64,000 nt of DNA from Phlebiopsis flavidoalba (Eukaryota; Basidiomycota; Agaricomycetes; Polyporales; Phanerochaetaceae), in the NCBI GenBank assembly GCA_035772785.1, contig JAOCPU010000001.1, positions 620,001 through 684,000 on the forward strand, in the 5' to 3' direction. This document shows, piece by piece, positions 1 to 10,863 of the stretch. Positions within the stretch are counted from its first letter, which is position 1, and the number at the start of each line of letters is the position of its first letter. The position numbers and the translations under genes are program-made. A model generated the notes under the pieces. That model worked only from the letters and a program-made list of their open reading frames with translations, ran no database searches and was not told where the DNA came from.

Positions 1-900
1 CATAGTGCGATATTCTATTGAAACTTCGTGTCATGTGTTTGGGATGGGGGCATGCCAAGGATAGACTCGGTCTCGCACTCCGGAGGCATTGTCAACTCTT
101 CGCACACGCATACGAGCTGTATTCGTTTTTTAGTTCGGTATGCATCAGACGAATACTTACCGTATGGTGACCTGCGCTACTTGCCACGGGTCAATGACCA
201 CAGTACGTCGCGCTCCATTGACTTCGGGCTCTGCACCCAGCACAGTCGGGTTTCGCGGGATGATAGGCTCGGGCAACTAGGCTGCTCCCGTGTTTCGCAC
301 TCCACTTGATGCAAGTTCTAAATTGAATATTCAATGTCGTATCGCGGGAGAATACACTCAGGTGCAAGGCGTGTTTCTTTTCGCACTCCAAGTTTCAGCA
401 TTCAGCGCCCGGGTACTTACGACGGGGCCGTAAATATGAGAGCAACTTGTCGCACTCCAAGCTCACATCCCCACTTGAATGCTCAACAGTCAGGTGTGCG
501 CTGTGTGGCGGACATCAACTCTCTTGTGACCCTTCTGAACTCCGTGGCTAAAATTACATCTTTAAGTGGGGTTCAGTATATATGTGGTACGATTGCAGAT
601 GTGTACGAACCTCGTCCTATGCTTCACACTCCAAGCTAACATCTCAATAGCCATGATCATGTGTACATAAACGGAGTTGTTTGTTGAACTTCCCATCCAC
701 TAACCCAAAGATCATGAGCTCATATCGGGTACTTATAGTGGAGCCGATGGGCTCGGGCGGCAGCTCCTAACCTTTCAATGGAGGATGCTAGTCTCGCGGG
801 ATGATGAACTTGAATACAAGCCTCCGCGCTCCAAAACAGCATCAACGCCTGGGTAAATGTGACGGGATGTTGGACCCGTAAACGGCTTTAACTCCTCGTC
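1..900. repeat. Degenerate satellite-like repeat tract
   Basis: No gene is visible. The motif CGCACTCC or a one-base variant recurs near 75, 297, 382, 453, 625 and 828. It is followed several times by AAGCT(C/A)ACATC-like text, and GGGTACTTA-like text occurs near 411 and 725. The phrase TCGCGGGATGAT occurs near 255 and 795. This looks like a strongly diverged tandem or interspersed repeat with irregular spacing. Short open frames here show no protein-like features. Confidence 0.45.
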
Positions 901-1369
901 CAAGGTTCTATATCAAGACCGAGTGTGGCGGGGCCACGAATTCTGATACGAGTCTACATTGCAGCTGTTCGAACGTTGCAACGTCAATGTCATGTGTTAC
1001 AAGATTGCGGGTGCGGACATACCTCCCAGGCCCCAAGCCCAGCATTGCACGTCAGATCTGTTGGGCTTGTAATTTTAGGCATAATTTACTCGCTTCCCAT
1101 GCAAAGGTTCCAACACCGTGACCGTCATTCAGCGTAATGAGTGGAATATGACGTTGAACTGCAGCACCTTGACGGTCCGAGCTCACATTTCGATGGGTAA
1201 CGTCAGGTGTGGCAGGTAAGAGACACTGAGCCCGGATGTGCCCTTGAGTGCATGCTATTCCAACCTCAAACTCTCAACTAACATGACCGTCGGAACGAGA
1301 ACCGCGCTCTCGGACTTGTCGAATCACCAGTTGCTCTTCTATGAGCGTGGGGAGCTACCTGCCTATCGC

Positions 1370-2012
1370 GAGAAAATACCTAAAATGGGGGCTCCGCGCC
1401 TGTGTCCGGCTCCGCCCCAGACTCCGCCCCTCCGCCCCCTGTCCGCCCGTTGTCCGCCCGTTGTCCGCCCTTTGACGCGGAATGTCCGCCCAGTGTCCGC
1501 CCCACGCGTGACGAACACGTCGTGACATAACATATCCGCGTCACCGTCCGCGCCGGCGTCGGTGTCGTCCGCGTCGACCAATATACAGCTTATGACTGAG
1601 CGTGAGCACAAAGCAAACTCTTGAGAGCTATAAGGTCTATCCAATTTAACTTATAGGAAGCTCAACAAATAGCAAAAACATGTTTTAAGCGGGCAGGCTG
1701 CATTTTCGGATCAGCTGTGCCTAAGAAAGTTCAAAGCGGCCATTTGATGTTGATATTTGCGAAGTAAAAGACTTATTTAACTTGAGAATTGACTACAGTT
1801 TTTATTATTCATGCCCAGAGTATCTAAGGGCGGGGTTTGTCACAAACAAGGATGTAGACCATGGCGCGGAAACCGGACAACGACGCGGATAGTCACATAG
1901 CGTGATTGGTGTGATCTGGGCGCCTGCTAAGTCACGGACGCTTTGGGGCGGACAACCGGACAGCCGGACAGCCGAGGGCCGGAGGGGCGGAATCCCCATT
2001 TCTCGTACGCTC
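1370..2012. repeat. Inverted-repeat (foldback-like) element with GTCCG arms
   Basis: The left arm (about 1370-1545) runs from GAGAAAATACC, through a block near ATGGGG, into many GTCCGCCC repeats. The reverse complement of about 1865-2012 starts GAGAAATGGGGATTCCGCCC and continues with GTCCG repeats, so the arms are similar and inverted. The 300 bases between them show no coding signal. This may be a non-autonomous foldback element; no target-site duplication could be confirmed. The remainder of 900-2100 shows no gene. Confidence 0.4.
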
Positions 2013-2104
2013 TCCCTATCGCAGGTCAATGTGCCTTAGATGCGATCAATGATTTCCCTCGGTGATGGCCTAAGCATCCCGATATGGAACAACAAGAAGC
2101 GTGG

Positions 2105-2250
2105 TCGGTGCGGCGGTCCATGGGCCACTCGCTTTCTCTCTTAAATCACAACAACCTCCACCTCACATCTTCCTTTCTCTCCTCTATCTACCATCACACA
2201 CTCTCACCACATATCACACTCATCTAACTTTGTCATTTGACTACATTGAG
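2105..2250 (+). promoter_or_regulatory. Pyrimidine-rich promoter/5' leader of kinase gene
   Basis: A C/T-rich stretch containing several CTCACC/CACCA runs ends immediately before the ATG at 2251. Such CT-rich leaders are common in basidiomycete genes. No clear TATA box was seen. Confidence 0.4.
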
Positions 2251-4313
2251 ATGACACTCACGCCAGACAGCATACCCCAGTTGAAACGAAGCGCGCCACT
2301 GGATGGCAGCAGCTCTGGAAGGCCACATAAAGCAACAGCGCGTGACGAGTCAGCAGAGCGATGACGACGTGATCGAGAGCAATCAGCCTGAGGTAGAGCT
2401 CACGTCTTTCGTCACATACTGCGGTAGTTGACTGACGGGGTACAGACCGCGCCGGACCAGCAGTTACGATGTCAGCGATTGGTCCGACGGGGCTCGTCCC
2501 CCTCTGCGAGACCAGCCAAAACGGAAACGTACTGTGAGCACACAGCCTACGGTATGCCTTCACACTCTGTGATCACAAAGAGCCATATAATGCAAAGTCA
2601 GACGGTATCGTCACCAGCTAGTAGCCCCCGCCACCGCTCGAGAAGTCGGTGTTGTTCGAGCAAGTCGCTACCACGGGGACCCGCACCCCACAGCCCGAGC
2701 GACGCAAGAAGCGGCGTCGCCTGACGCGTAAGCAAGACAAAATACGACGTCGTCGCCGCGAAATGGCCCGAGGTGCGTCTTCTCATCTCTGCTCGCCGAG
2801 TGCGCTGAGGCTGAGCGGGTGGCGGGGTAGGTGACGGTTGGCCTGCGGGCGCGACGCGCGAGAGCGAGATCGCGAGTACGCGGCGCCCGTGGGAGATGGG
2901 TCGCGCAACCGGGACGCCGCCGCCCCAGGTCGAGCCCGAGTTCTGGGCCGAGGACATGCCGCGCCCGCCGCCGTTGCAGCTGGGTGATCTCGAGTGGGCA
3001 ACGCGCAAACTTTGGTGAGTGAGGTGTGAATCGTCGAGCGAGTTGTGTGCTGATATGTTTGTGGCAGGGAGCGGCGGATATGGCGAGGCGTGGGCCGTGC
3101 GGGTGCGTCCTAGACCGATGGGGCACCGGATGGACGTCGCGGGCGGGCAGATGGCGGTCAAGGTGTTGCATAAGCGCAAATTCCGCAGGATGGAGCCAGT
3201 GGGTTTTCTTTTCTTTTTCTTGTGGAGCTTGTGTCTAACGGGATACGTAGGCGGACGAGCGCGACTTCGAGGACCGGCTGCACGATGGAGAAAAACGCGG
3301 AGCGCGGGATACTTCGCGCGATGCCATGGCACGCCTTCATCTCCGGCTTATACGACGCGCTCGCCGACAGCCGCAACGCCTACTTGCTCACCCCCGAGCT
3401 CGGCCACTGCGGGACACTGCGTGACATCCTGCGACGGGGACCCCTGCGCCCGTCTATTGCGCGTTTCTATTTTGCGTGCTGCGTGAAACGCGATACAGAC
3501 GCTCTGCGCCGCAAAGCTCGTGCACGGAGATGTGAAACCGGACAACTTTTTCGTCGGCGCGGACGGGTATCTGATTGCTCGGCGACTTTGGGATGACAGG
3601 TAGCGTCCGCGAGGGGGAAAAACACATAGGAACGGTTACGTATTCCAGCCCCGAGCTTGTGGAGGGTCGATGCGGAATGTTCGAGCGCGGTCTGGGCGAT
3701 TGGTGGTCGCTCGGATGCATATTGTATGAAATGGGCGTGGGCAAGATGGTCCCAGTGCGCTGCACGCATAACGTGAAGTATCAACTGACGGTTACGGCAA
3801 TAGGCGTTCCGCGCGCGCAAGGGACGTCCCCAGGGAGGGGACACGAAGGCGCGCGACGAAGAATTGCGCGCGCGTGTCATGCGCGGGGCAGTACTTCTGG
3901 CCTGCAGATACACCTGTCGACGCGGCGCTCAAGGACCTCGTCGACGGAATGCTGCGCTACGACCCGCTCAAAGCGCTTGTGTCCCGTGGGCGGTGGACCA
4001 GAAGGGCAACGCGGTTGCCGCACGACCGCCAGATCGCGCACTCACCCGTTCTTGCGCGGGTTTCCGTGGGGACGAGTTGAAAAGAACGGACCTTGCTGGT
4101 GCGCTCCGCGTTCTTCTCTGCTGTTTCGTGTGCGACCCACTGACGACACCGCGTCAGGCTCCGTCCGTGCCGAAAGGCAAATCCCGGGACTTGTCGCTGG
4201 GTTGGCATCACCGTCAGTTGCCAGCGCATGGAAAAGATGCCGGGCTGCCACAGGTGGCGCCTTTGGAGCACCAGGAGTGGGACCGTCGTTTCACGAAACG
4301 CAGCGGGAGATGA
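2251..4313 (+). CDS. Serine/threonine protein kinase (AGC/NDR-like)
   Basis: Predicted to transfer phosphate from ATP to Ser/Thr. After a low-complexity, Arg/Lys-rich N-terminus (2251-2990), the kinase domain runs from about 3065: glycine loop GSGGYGEAW, ATP-binding lysine in MAVKVLHK, catalytic loop HGDVKPDN (Gly replaces the usual Arg of HRD), DFG in GDFGMTG, SSPELVEG in place of APE, and GDWWSLGCILYEM in the C-lobe. QYFWPADTPVD and DLVDGMLRYDP follow. Probable introns lie at 2400-2446, 3008-3067 (gtgagt to ag) and 3200-3250. The reading frame changes at least six times. Near 3577 and 4071 a single extra base explains the change. Because motifs are intact on both sides of every break, sequence error is likelier than decay. 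The C-terminus after 4080 is unassigned. Confidence 0.7.
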
Positions 4314-5036
4314 CTGGCAGGCAAGACACAATGATTAGGAGGCGCAGTAATGCTGTGGCGCGACGCCCCTATACTAGCCGCGGTTGAGCCGTGTGCTGGG
4401 TGAATAAAAATGGCTGGAGTGTCTGTGAGCTGTGTTGTGTATTTTCAGCTGCTTTTGAATCTGTTGTATCTAAAGTGGTTGTAGCAGCATTATTTGCCTG
4501 ATGGCTGAGTCTTGTAGTTTGTAGTTTTTTCATGGTTTTGGTCTGAATGTGCGTTCGGAAAGTGTTAGCCAGTCTTGCCTGTCAATAATTCTGAGCTCTC
4601 CATATTAACCGAGATGTCTACTGTGAAGCTAAATGTCAGCACTTCATATCAGGTGCGCGCAAACCAAGTGTCCTTTTGGTCGCCTGCAGGTCGTGGGCCC
4701 TCGGTGTTGGGTAAGATCCTGAACTTTCTATAACTAGACTCAGACAAGTGAATCACTTGTGCTGTCTCATTATGCCGTCTAGCTAAAGAGACTCACAGTC
4801 ATTTCGTGTACGACTGCGTCAAGCCCGGTAGTCTCCTCGTGGTGTCCAGCTTACACGAGGAATCGCGGCTCGTAGGCCCGTTCCCCTGTGTCGATGCGAT
4901 CAAACCAGGCGATCTGGCCGCATCGCGTGTCGCAGTAGTCGCGGCGTCACTGCTTTATTCATCACGACCTCCTCCCTTCGGTCGCAGTTGTAGACTGAAC
5001 AGAGTCCTCTGCACCATAAATACTTAATCACTCACA
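4314..5036. other. Intergenic region upstream of ARPC1
   Basis: No convincing coding region. It contains T/G-rich sequence downstream of the kinase stop (probable 3' UTR; AATAAA near 4404) and then the ARPC1 promoter, with a CT-rich run at about 4960-4985. Confidence 0.4.
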
Positions 5037-6543
5037 ATGGCTGCTCCTGAGGTCTTTAACCTAGGTCAGACGTCGATCACGTCTCACGCATTCAATGCGG
5101 ATCGTAGTCGTGAGTAACCGCCTTGACATTCTGGAGGGCAAGAGATGTTCAGTCTAGATCGTATAAACTAGGTGTTGCGCTCAGCTTGAACTCAAAGGAT
5201 GCTCAGATCTTTGATCGTCAGGGGAATGACTGGGTCCCTACCGAGACCTTGTCCGAGGTACGCTCGTATACATTCAAGGTGTAGCATCGGATAGTCGCTT
5301 ACCGTAATGGCTTGTAGCACGACAAACAAATTACATCCATCGACTGGGCTCCGAACTCGAATCGTATCGTCACGTCTGCGCAGGACCGCAACGCTTACGT
5401 GTGGCAGCAGACCCCCGACCCGCAGACGGGACACATGATTTGGAAGCCCACACTCGTGCTCCTGCGTATCAACCGTGCCGCGACATACGTGAAGTGGAGC
5501 CCGAACGAGGACAAGTTTGCTGTAGCGAGCGGTGCGAGGTGTGTATGAGTTTCGGGGTAGGCGAAAGTGGATGCTCATCGGATGCTGTGGACAGGGCTAT
5601 TGCGATTTGCTCGTTCGATCCTGAGGGCGACTGGTGGGTCTCCAGGCTACTGAAGAAGCCCATCCGCTCGACAATCCTTTCCGTCGACTGGCACCCTAAC
5701 AATGTCCTCCTCGCGGCTGGTGGCGCCGATATGAAGGCTCGTGTCTTCTCTGCTTATATCAAGGACGTCGACAAGCGGTGAGTGTAAACTCAATCTCTAC
5801 CACTCTTGGCCTAATATACATGTCGCAGTCCTGCTGCTACGGTCTGGGGAGAGAAGCTTCCGTTCAACACTATCTGTGGAGAGTATGCTAGCCCTGCGGG
5901 CGGTTGGGTGCACTCCGTCGGATTTTCGCCCTCTGGAGATGTTCTTGCCTTCGCCAGCAAGTGTCTTCCATCAGTGTATGATATTATTTTGCTCATGATC
6001 GTCCTTCAGGTCACGATAGCTCGGTCACAGTTGTCTACCCTGGCTCTCAGGCCATTTACCACATCAAGATGTCAACGCTCCCCCTCGTGACACTGACCTG
6101 GACCAGCGAGGAGGCCATTGTCGCTGCTGGCCACGACGATCTGCCAGCCTTTCGTTTTCTCAGGCAACGAAGGTGGTTGGCAGCTTGTGGGCACCCTCGA
6201 CGACGCCAACGCAAACAAGGCGTCTGGTCGATCTGGTTTCGGCGGTGCCCCGTCGCCCGTCGGACGCCTGCAGAGCTCTGCATTCAACACCTTCAGAAAT
6301 GCGGACAGCCGTGGTCTTTCTGGTGCTGGGTCGTCCGGGTCGAACGCCACCGAGTCCGAGCTCTACACCATCCACCAGAACACCATTACCAACATCCGGC
6401 CGTATGATGGCGTGCCTGGGTCGGTTTCCAGGATCAGCTCCTCGGCGGTGGATGGAAAGCTAGTCGTTTGGGACGTGAGCGCAGTGAGCCCTGTCAGCGT
6501 CGGTGGACTGGCGGGCAAGTTGGGCGGCATGAGCCTCCGCTAG
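5037..6543 (+). CDS. ARC40: Arp2/3 complex subunit 1 (ARPC1/Arc40), WD40 protein
   Basis: This is the seven-bladed WD40 subunit of the actin-nucleating Arp2/3 complex. It starts [19 protein letters not shown]. Exons are 5037-5109, 5172-5257, 5318-5538, 5595-5777, 5829-5960 and 6010-6543, with GT-AG introns of about 49-62 nt. Diagnostic ARPC1 segments are [83 protein letters not shown] and AAGHD, and the last exon ends GKLGGMSLR. Two reading-frame problems remain. One extra A lies at the 5960 splice site (AGCAA where AGCA would keep frame). An apparent 4-nt insertion near 6139 lies between AAGHD and CQPFVF. In a single-copy essential gene these most likely reflect sequence error. The region 6230-6370 carries the Ser/Gly-rich insert loop typical of fungal Arc40. 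Confidence 0.88.
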
Positions 6544-7189
6544 ATACACAAAGTCCTCTTTAATGTAGCTTAGTTCATGGCAAAGGAATAGGAAAAGAAC
6601 TTGTACAGATTCGCGCCCCACGAGCGATTTGCCATGATCACGAGTGTGTGCATACCTGAGCTTCCGTAGTGTCTTCTGCGGCTCGTTCCGATTCCCCTGA
6701 AAGGAATCGGTCAACAGGAAGGTAAAAACCACTGTCACGTGATTGTTAATTGACGCCCAGCGCAACGTCTTCGAGGGTTCACCGTGTGATGTGTTGATGG
6801 CGTAATTTGGACGCTCGTGGCGTGACTCGTGTTTCCACGTGGCGTGACATGGTGTTACCAGCACGTCACTGATTGGTCACCGACGAATCAAACAGACTGG
6901 TACGTCAGGTCATAGCGCTGTGCTAAGGTGGTTAGGTTGTGCGAGTCGTTTCGTTGCAGTGTACTATATTCATACGCCTACAGCTACGTTTAGATCATAC
7001 ACTGAGCTTCATTTCGTCGTGCGACCTTTTCCTCCGCTCATTACATTGCCTTGTACTCACACGAAGTAGATGATGTCACGCACTCTCCAGGTCGCCGGGG
7101 TAGGACTCGCGCCCTTTTACATGGTCGTCGCTTTGTTGGTACTCACGGGTCTGGTAGAGTGCTGAGATTTTTTCAGTAGCTTTAAGCTG
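6544..7189. other. Intergenic region
   Basis: No gene is supported here. Minus-strand open frames in 6460-6864 are non-coding shadows of the ARPC1 3' end. The start of a decayed HSP70 may lie in 7070-7190, but I cannot align it. Confidence 0.35.
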
Positions 7190-8601
7190 CGGAGGCGTCT
7201 CTCGATACCGTTGTGAACAAGGGTCGTCGTTACCGTCCCGCGTACTTCAACGACTCGCAGCGTCAAAGACTCAGCGCTGGAGTGCAATGTTCTGCCAATC
7301 TTCGATCTGGGCGGGAGAGTCTTCGATCTCTTGACAATTGAGAAGGGTATCGTCGAGGCCAATGTCACCGCTGGTAACACCTACCTTGGTGGCGAGGACT
7401 TCGACGACCGTTTTTCTCAACCGCTTCGTCCAGGAGTTCAAGCACGAGTACGAGAAAGGTAAGTGCCAAAGTTCAAGTTGAAGAACATCAATTCAGGCTC
7501 TGACATGGTCCATCTCCAGACCTCCTCCCTCTCGACCCTCGGGTCCGTCGAGAAGGTCCTCCGCGACTCCAAGACCGGTAAGTGCAACGTCCACGAAACA
7601 GTCTTTGTTGGCGGTTCCACTAACGTCCCCCCTACCTAGAAGACCGTGTCCGACTTCTCCAACGGCAAGGAGTCTAACAAGTCGATGAACCTCAACGAGG
7701 TCTTTGCCTACGGTGTCGCCGTCCCTGTCTCTATTCTCTTTGGTGATGCCTCAGACAAAATCAAAAACCTTCTCCTCCCCGACTCTTGCCCTTGTCGCTC
7801 CGTGTTGAGAGCGTTCGTGGCACCAGGTCTGTTCTCATCAAGCGTAACACCACCGTCCCACGCCAAGAAGCCCAGGATCCTCTCGACTTGATGTGACAAC
7901 GAGCCCGGTGTCGCTATCCAGGCTTACAAGGACGAGCGTGTGCGTGCCAAGGAAGACCCCCTCCTAGGCAATCTCGAGATCTCTGGCATCCTGGCGGCTG
8001 CCGGTGGTGTTCGTCAGGTTGAGGCTACCCTTTACATTGGCTCAGACCGTGCCCCAACGTCCTAGCATTCCAGAAGACAGCTGACAAGTCGAACCGCATC
8101 ATCGTCGTCGTCGACGACAAGGGCTCTTTGTTGGAAGAGGAGAACGAGTGCATGGTTTACGAGGCTGGAAGTGCAAGGGTCAGTCGCCTCACTCGCGCGC
8201 CTTAAATGTCGACTCACTAGTTTTCTTTTAGTTGAGGGAGAGCCTGCTACTTCCCGCATCGCCGTCAAGAAAGGCCTGATTCGTATGCATGCAACTTTCG
8301 CAACACTTTGAACGATCTGTCAAACGCCGTCAAGTTTCCCGTGGACGAGAAGGCAAAGCTCTAGGCCGCTGTCGACGAGGTTATCTCACGGCTCAACAAC
8401 TCGCAAGAAGCATGTAAGGAGGACTTAAAGGAGAAGTGGAATGAGTTTGAGGACGCCGTGAACTCGATTGTCCAGAACCTCTGCGCCAGAGTACCGGCGG
8501 TGTACCAGGCGGCTTTCCTGCCGACGCTGCTCTTAGTGGTTTCACCGGCGATGCGGCGCCAGGCGGCAGAAGGAGGTCCCGAGCGTCGAGGGGTCGATTA
8601 A
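7190..8601 (+). pseudogene. Decayed cytosolic HSP70 chaperone gene
   Basis: Successive short blocks match an HSP70 in correct order: VVTVP then AYFNDSQRQ (about 7227-7265), FDLGG-like, [10 protein letters not shown] and [69 protein letters not shown] and NNSQEACKED. Then comes a Gly-rich tail. The final codons are consistent with a frameshifted EEVD terminus before the TAA at 8599-8601, the signature of cytosolic HSP70. Intron-like sequences persist near 7458-7495 and 8180-8231, so this is not a retrocopy. The ATPase N-terminus, part of the central region and much of the substrate-binding domain are missing. In-frame stops interrupt conserved blocks near 7637, 7891 and 8361. Stops plus deletions make it a true pseudogene, unlike the neighbouring genes that carry only indels. 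Confidence 0.85.
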
Positions 8602-9920
8602 ACTGCGTGCGAGCGTGGAATCACTTAGCTGGATATCCGCTTTGTAATTTTCTCGTCTTGATGTTAATTGTCCTTTACCTTCGTCGTAAAAAGTTAAAGT
8701 AATGCCAATACATTGTACATTAGGCATCTTAGATATCGCAAATTTGAGTCTGCCATAGGCAGGCGTCGGAAAGTTGCAGCGAGCCTCGATCGGAACATCG
8801 CTGGTGTGCGAGCGAGTAGACGAGATGTATAAAATGGCTCGCGGAGGGACAGAATGGCGGGCGAGACGACAAATGGATTACTGCGTCGAAGACGTCCGAG
8901 TAGTGGCGCATAGTCGTCGTCGAATGGAATAGAACCGGCCCGCTTAAACATCGAAGGGGAAACGGTAGAAGTGGATCAGTGTGTGTCGAAATAGTTTCAG
9001 CGAGTGTCGTTAATCGCGCAACTAACTCAGCTGATATACAGTGAGTTCGTCAGACAAATAGTGAAATGAGAAAGGTAACCAATATTCATTGCCTGATATC
9101 CTGCCACCTATCTATGTATCCTACTATATGGGAGTTAGCACTCCTCCGACAGTGCCTGCTAGCTAGAGTTTCCATTCTGGTGGCACATTGTAGTCAGTGC
9201 TTTCAACCAATGCAGGCCTTCATGGCTCACCAAAATGGAATACAAACTTCTCAAATGGCCATAGGCATTTTTGCCAGCCATTATCAAAAATCTCCATGCT
9301 GAGGTACAAGTGTTTGGTGCGCACAAGGCCACTTCTAGATGAAAACCTTATACATTTACAGTCAAGTGGTATTTTTCTCTTGTCTCTCTTGTTCTTGTGG
9401 ATGGTACCCCTGTGAAGATAGGTAAGTATGCTTCAAAAATATTGCCTCTAGAAAGTGGAGCAAAGGAAAAGGTCGACGCTCCTCCGACGCGTCGAAGACG
9501 ACACACACCCTGCCGCGAAAGAAAACGTATATATGTCACGAGCATCGCCTCGCTCGACCCGCGCCGTCGCGCTACACGTCGTCTGAGACGTGCGTCGACC
9601 ATATAGTAACGGCACGTTTGTACGCGTCGCCGTTGACAAACCCACCGCGCGACTGCGACGCGCACAAACCGTCCGCACAGCGCCGTTTGACGAGCTTTTT
9701 TTTTGACGAGCCGTCGACCCTTTCGAATACGTAGAGCCGTAGTCTTCCTCCGCGTGTGCTCAGCGTGCGGCACGTCTATACTTGAGGTGGTATTCATCTT
9801 CTGACGTGCGCGCTGACGTGCGTGGCGTTGGGGAGGGCGGCGAAAGTGGGCATAGAAAGACTAATTCTCACTCACCTAATCAAGACCTCCTTCGCGCCCC
9901 ATCTCCGACCCTGCCTCCTA
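8602..9920. other. Gene-poor tract; CGTCG-rich block at 9460-9800
   Basis: Open frames on both strands have no recognisable domain. From 9460 to 9800 the sequence is unusually rich in CGTCG/CGACG and contains an 8-9 T run at about 9696. No coding assignment is made. Confidence 0.35.
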
Positions 9921-9924
9921 GGTG

Positions 9925-10130
9925 AACTTGCAGCTGGCCGCCCAGTCCTCAATAGTGGAACGTAACTGTCCGTCATTCTTGTAATAGTCTGACGAGCCCC
10001 AGACCACCGTCGTGCTGGGCAATTAAAAGGGTTAGTAGCTTGCAGCAGACCCCAAGAACTATTACATACCGATTAGTGTTCATGTAGCTGTATCCCAAGT
10101 AGAATGCAAATATTCTGTGAGGAGGGAAGT
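9925..10130 (-). CDS. C-terminal exons of an unrecognised gene (partial)
   Basis: On the minus strand, an acceptor (ctcctcacag) at about 10118 opens an exon encoding IFAFYLGYSYMNTNR. A gtatgt donor and cag acceptor then bound an intron of about 50 nt. The last exon encodes TTVVWGSSDYYKND and IEDWAASCKFT before a TAG near 9921. Splice sites and codon pattern look real, and the product ends in a Trp/Cys-containing stretch like a secreted protein. I do not recognise the family, and upstream exons (10160-10380) cannot be joined with confidence. Confidence 0.4.
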
Positions 10131-10513
10131 GGAAGGAGTGGAGTGCGAGAATTTGTACCGAGTCCTCGAATGGACGTGCGGACTCCTAACCCCAGCGCCA
10201 TCGACCGCTTAGTTCACGCGGTATGTTCTGGCACTCTTGGACGAGTCTGGTAGAGTGTTGCTCGAACTGACCTTGTAGGAGTCACTGCTGTCATTCTGCG
10301 CCCCTCGAAGTGCCCGCCACGCGGCACGTCGCCCTCCTTAGCCGTTCGTTGTATCACGCGTCTACGGCGAGTCTCATGTCAATACTCGATGCGCCCACAA
10401 TCCTGTGTGGTTCTGGTTTTCGTTGAAAACGTATTGTGTTGTATTTGAAGTCTATCTGCTTCGTTACCGTTGTGCTTTGCTGCGTGGTGTTCCCGACGAC
10501 TTCCTGACTTCAA

Positions 10514-10700
10514 TCTCGCGCGTCGATTTCGCGAGTCGACCTCGCGCGTCGACCTCGCGCGTCGACCTCGCGCGTCGTCGACCTCGCGCGTCGATTTCGC
10601 GCGTCGATTGTTCAGGAGGGCGCGTGGAGTTTCGAGGGCGCGTCGATTCTCGCGCGTCGATTTCGCGCGTCGATTTCGCGCGTCGATCTCGCGCGACGCG
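10514..10700. repeat. CpG-rich minisatellite, unit about 12 bp (CTCGCGCGTCGA)
   Basis: About fifteen copies of CTCGCGCGTCGA or TTCGCGCGTCGA lie in tandem, with a few interruptions such as TCAGGAGGGCGCG. The core GCGCGTCGACGCGC is palindromic. Apparent proteins here (Arg/Ser/Thr/Asp repeats on both strands) are artefacts of the 12-bp unit. The block lies 160 bp beyond the 3' end of the Tet-like gene. Confidence 0.85.
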
Positions 10701-10863
10701 TTCTGTGTCACACGCGTCTTCATTATGGGCGCCTATCACTTCCAAGCCCTCAGCGACAAATGACGATCCAACGATCCGATGCCAAAGGTGGGGTCAAAGT
10801 GCGATAACATTCGGGAGGAATAGCTTTCCGCTGTCTATTCGGGGGCACGACTACGCAAGCTGT

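Noticed and set aside
2598..3332. 244-codon minus-strand frame across the kinase
   Set aside because: GC-rich shadow of the kinase N-terminal region; no domain, and the plus strand has kinase motifs.
10514..10700. CRISPR-like array
   Set aside because: Contiguous short units with no spacers, in a eukaryotic genome.
10379..10745. Arg/Ser/Thr/Asp repeat proteins on both strands
   Set aside because: Translation of a 12-bp minisatellite; all frames of such a repeat stay open.
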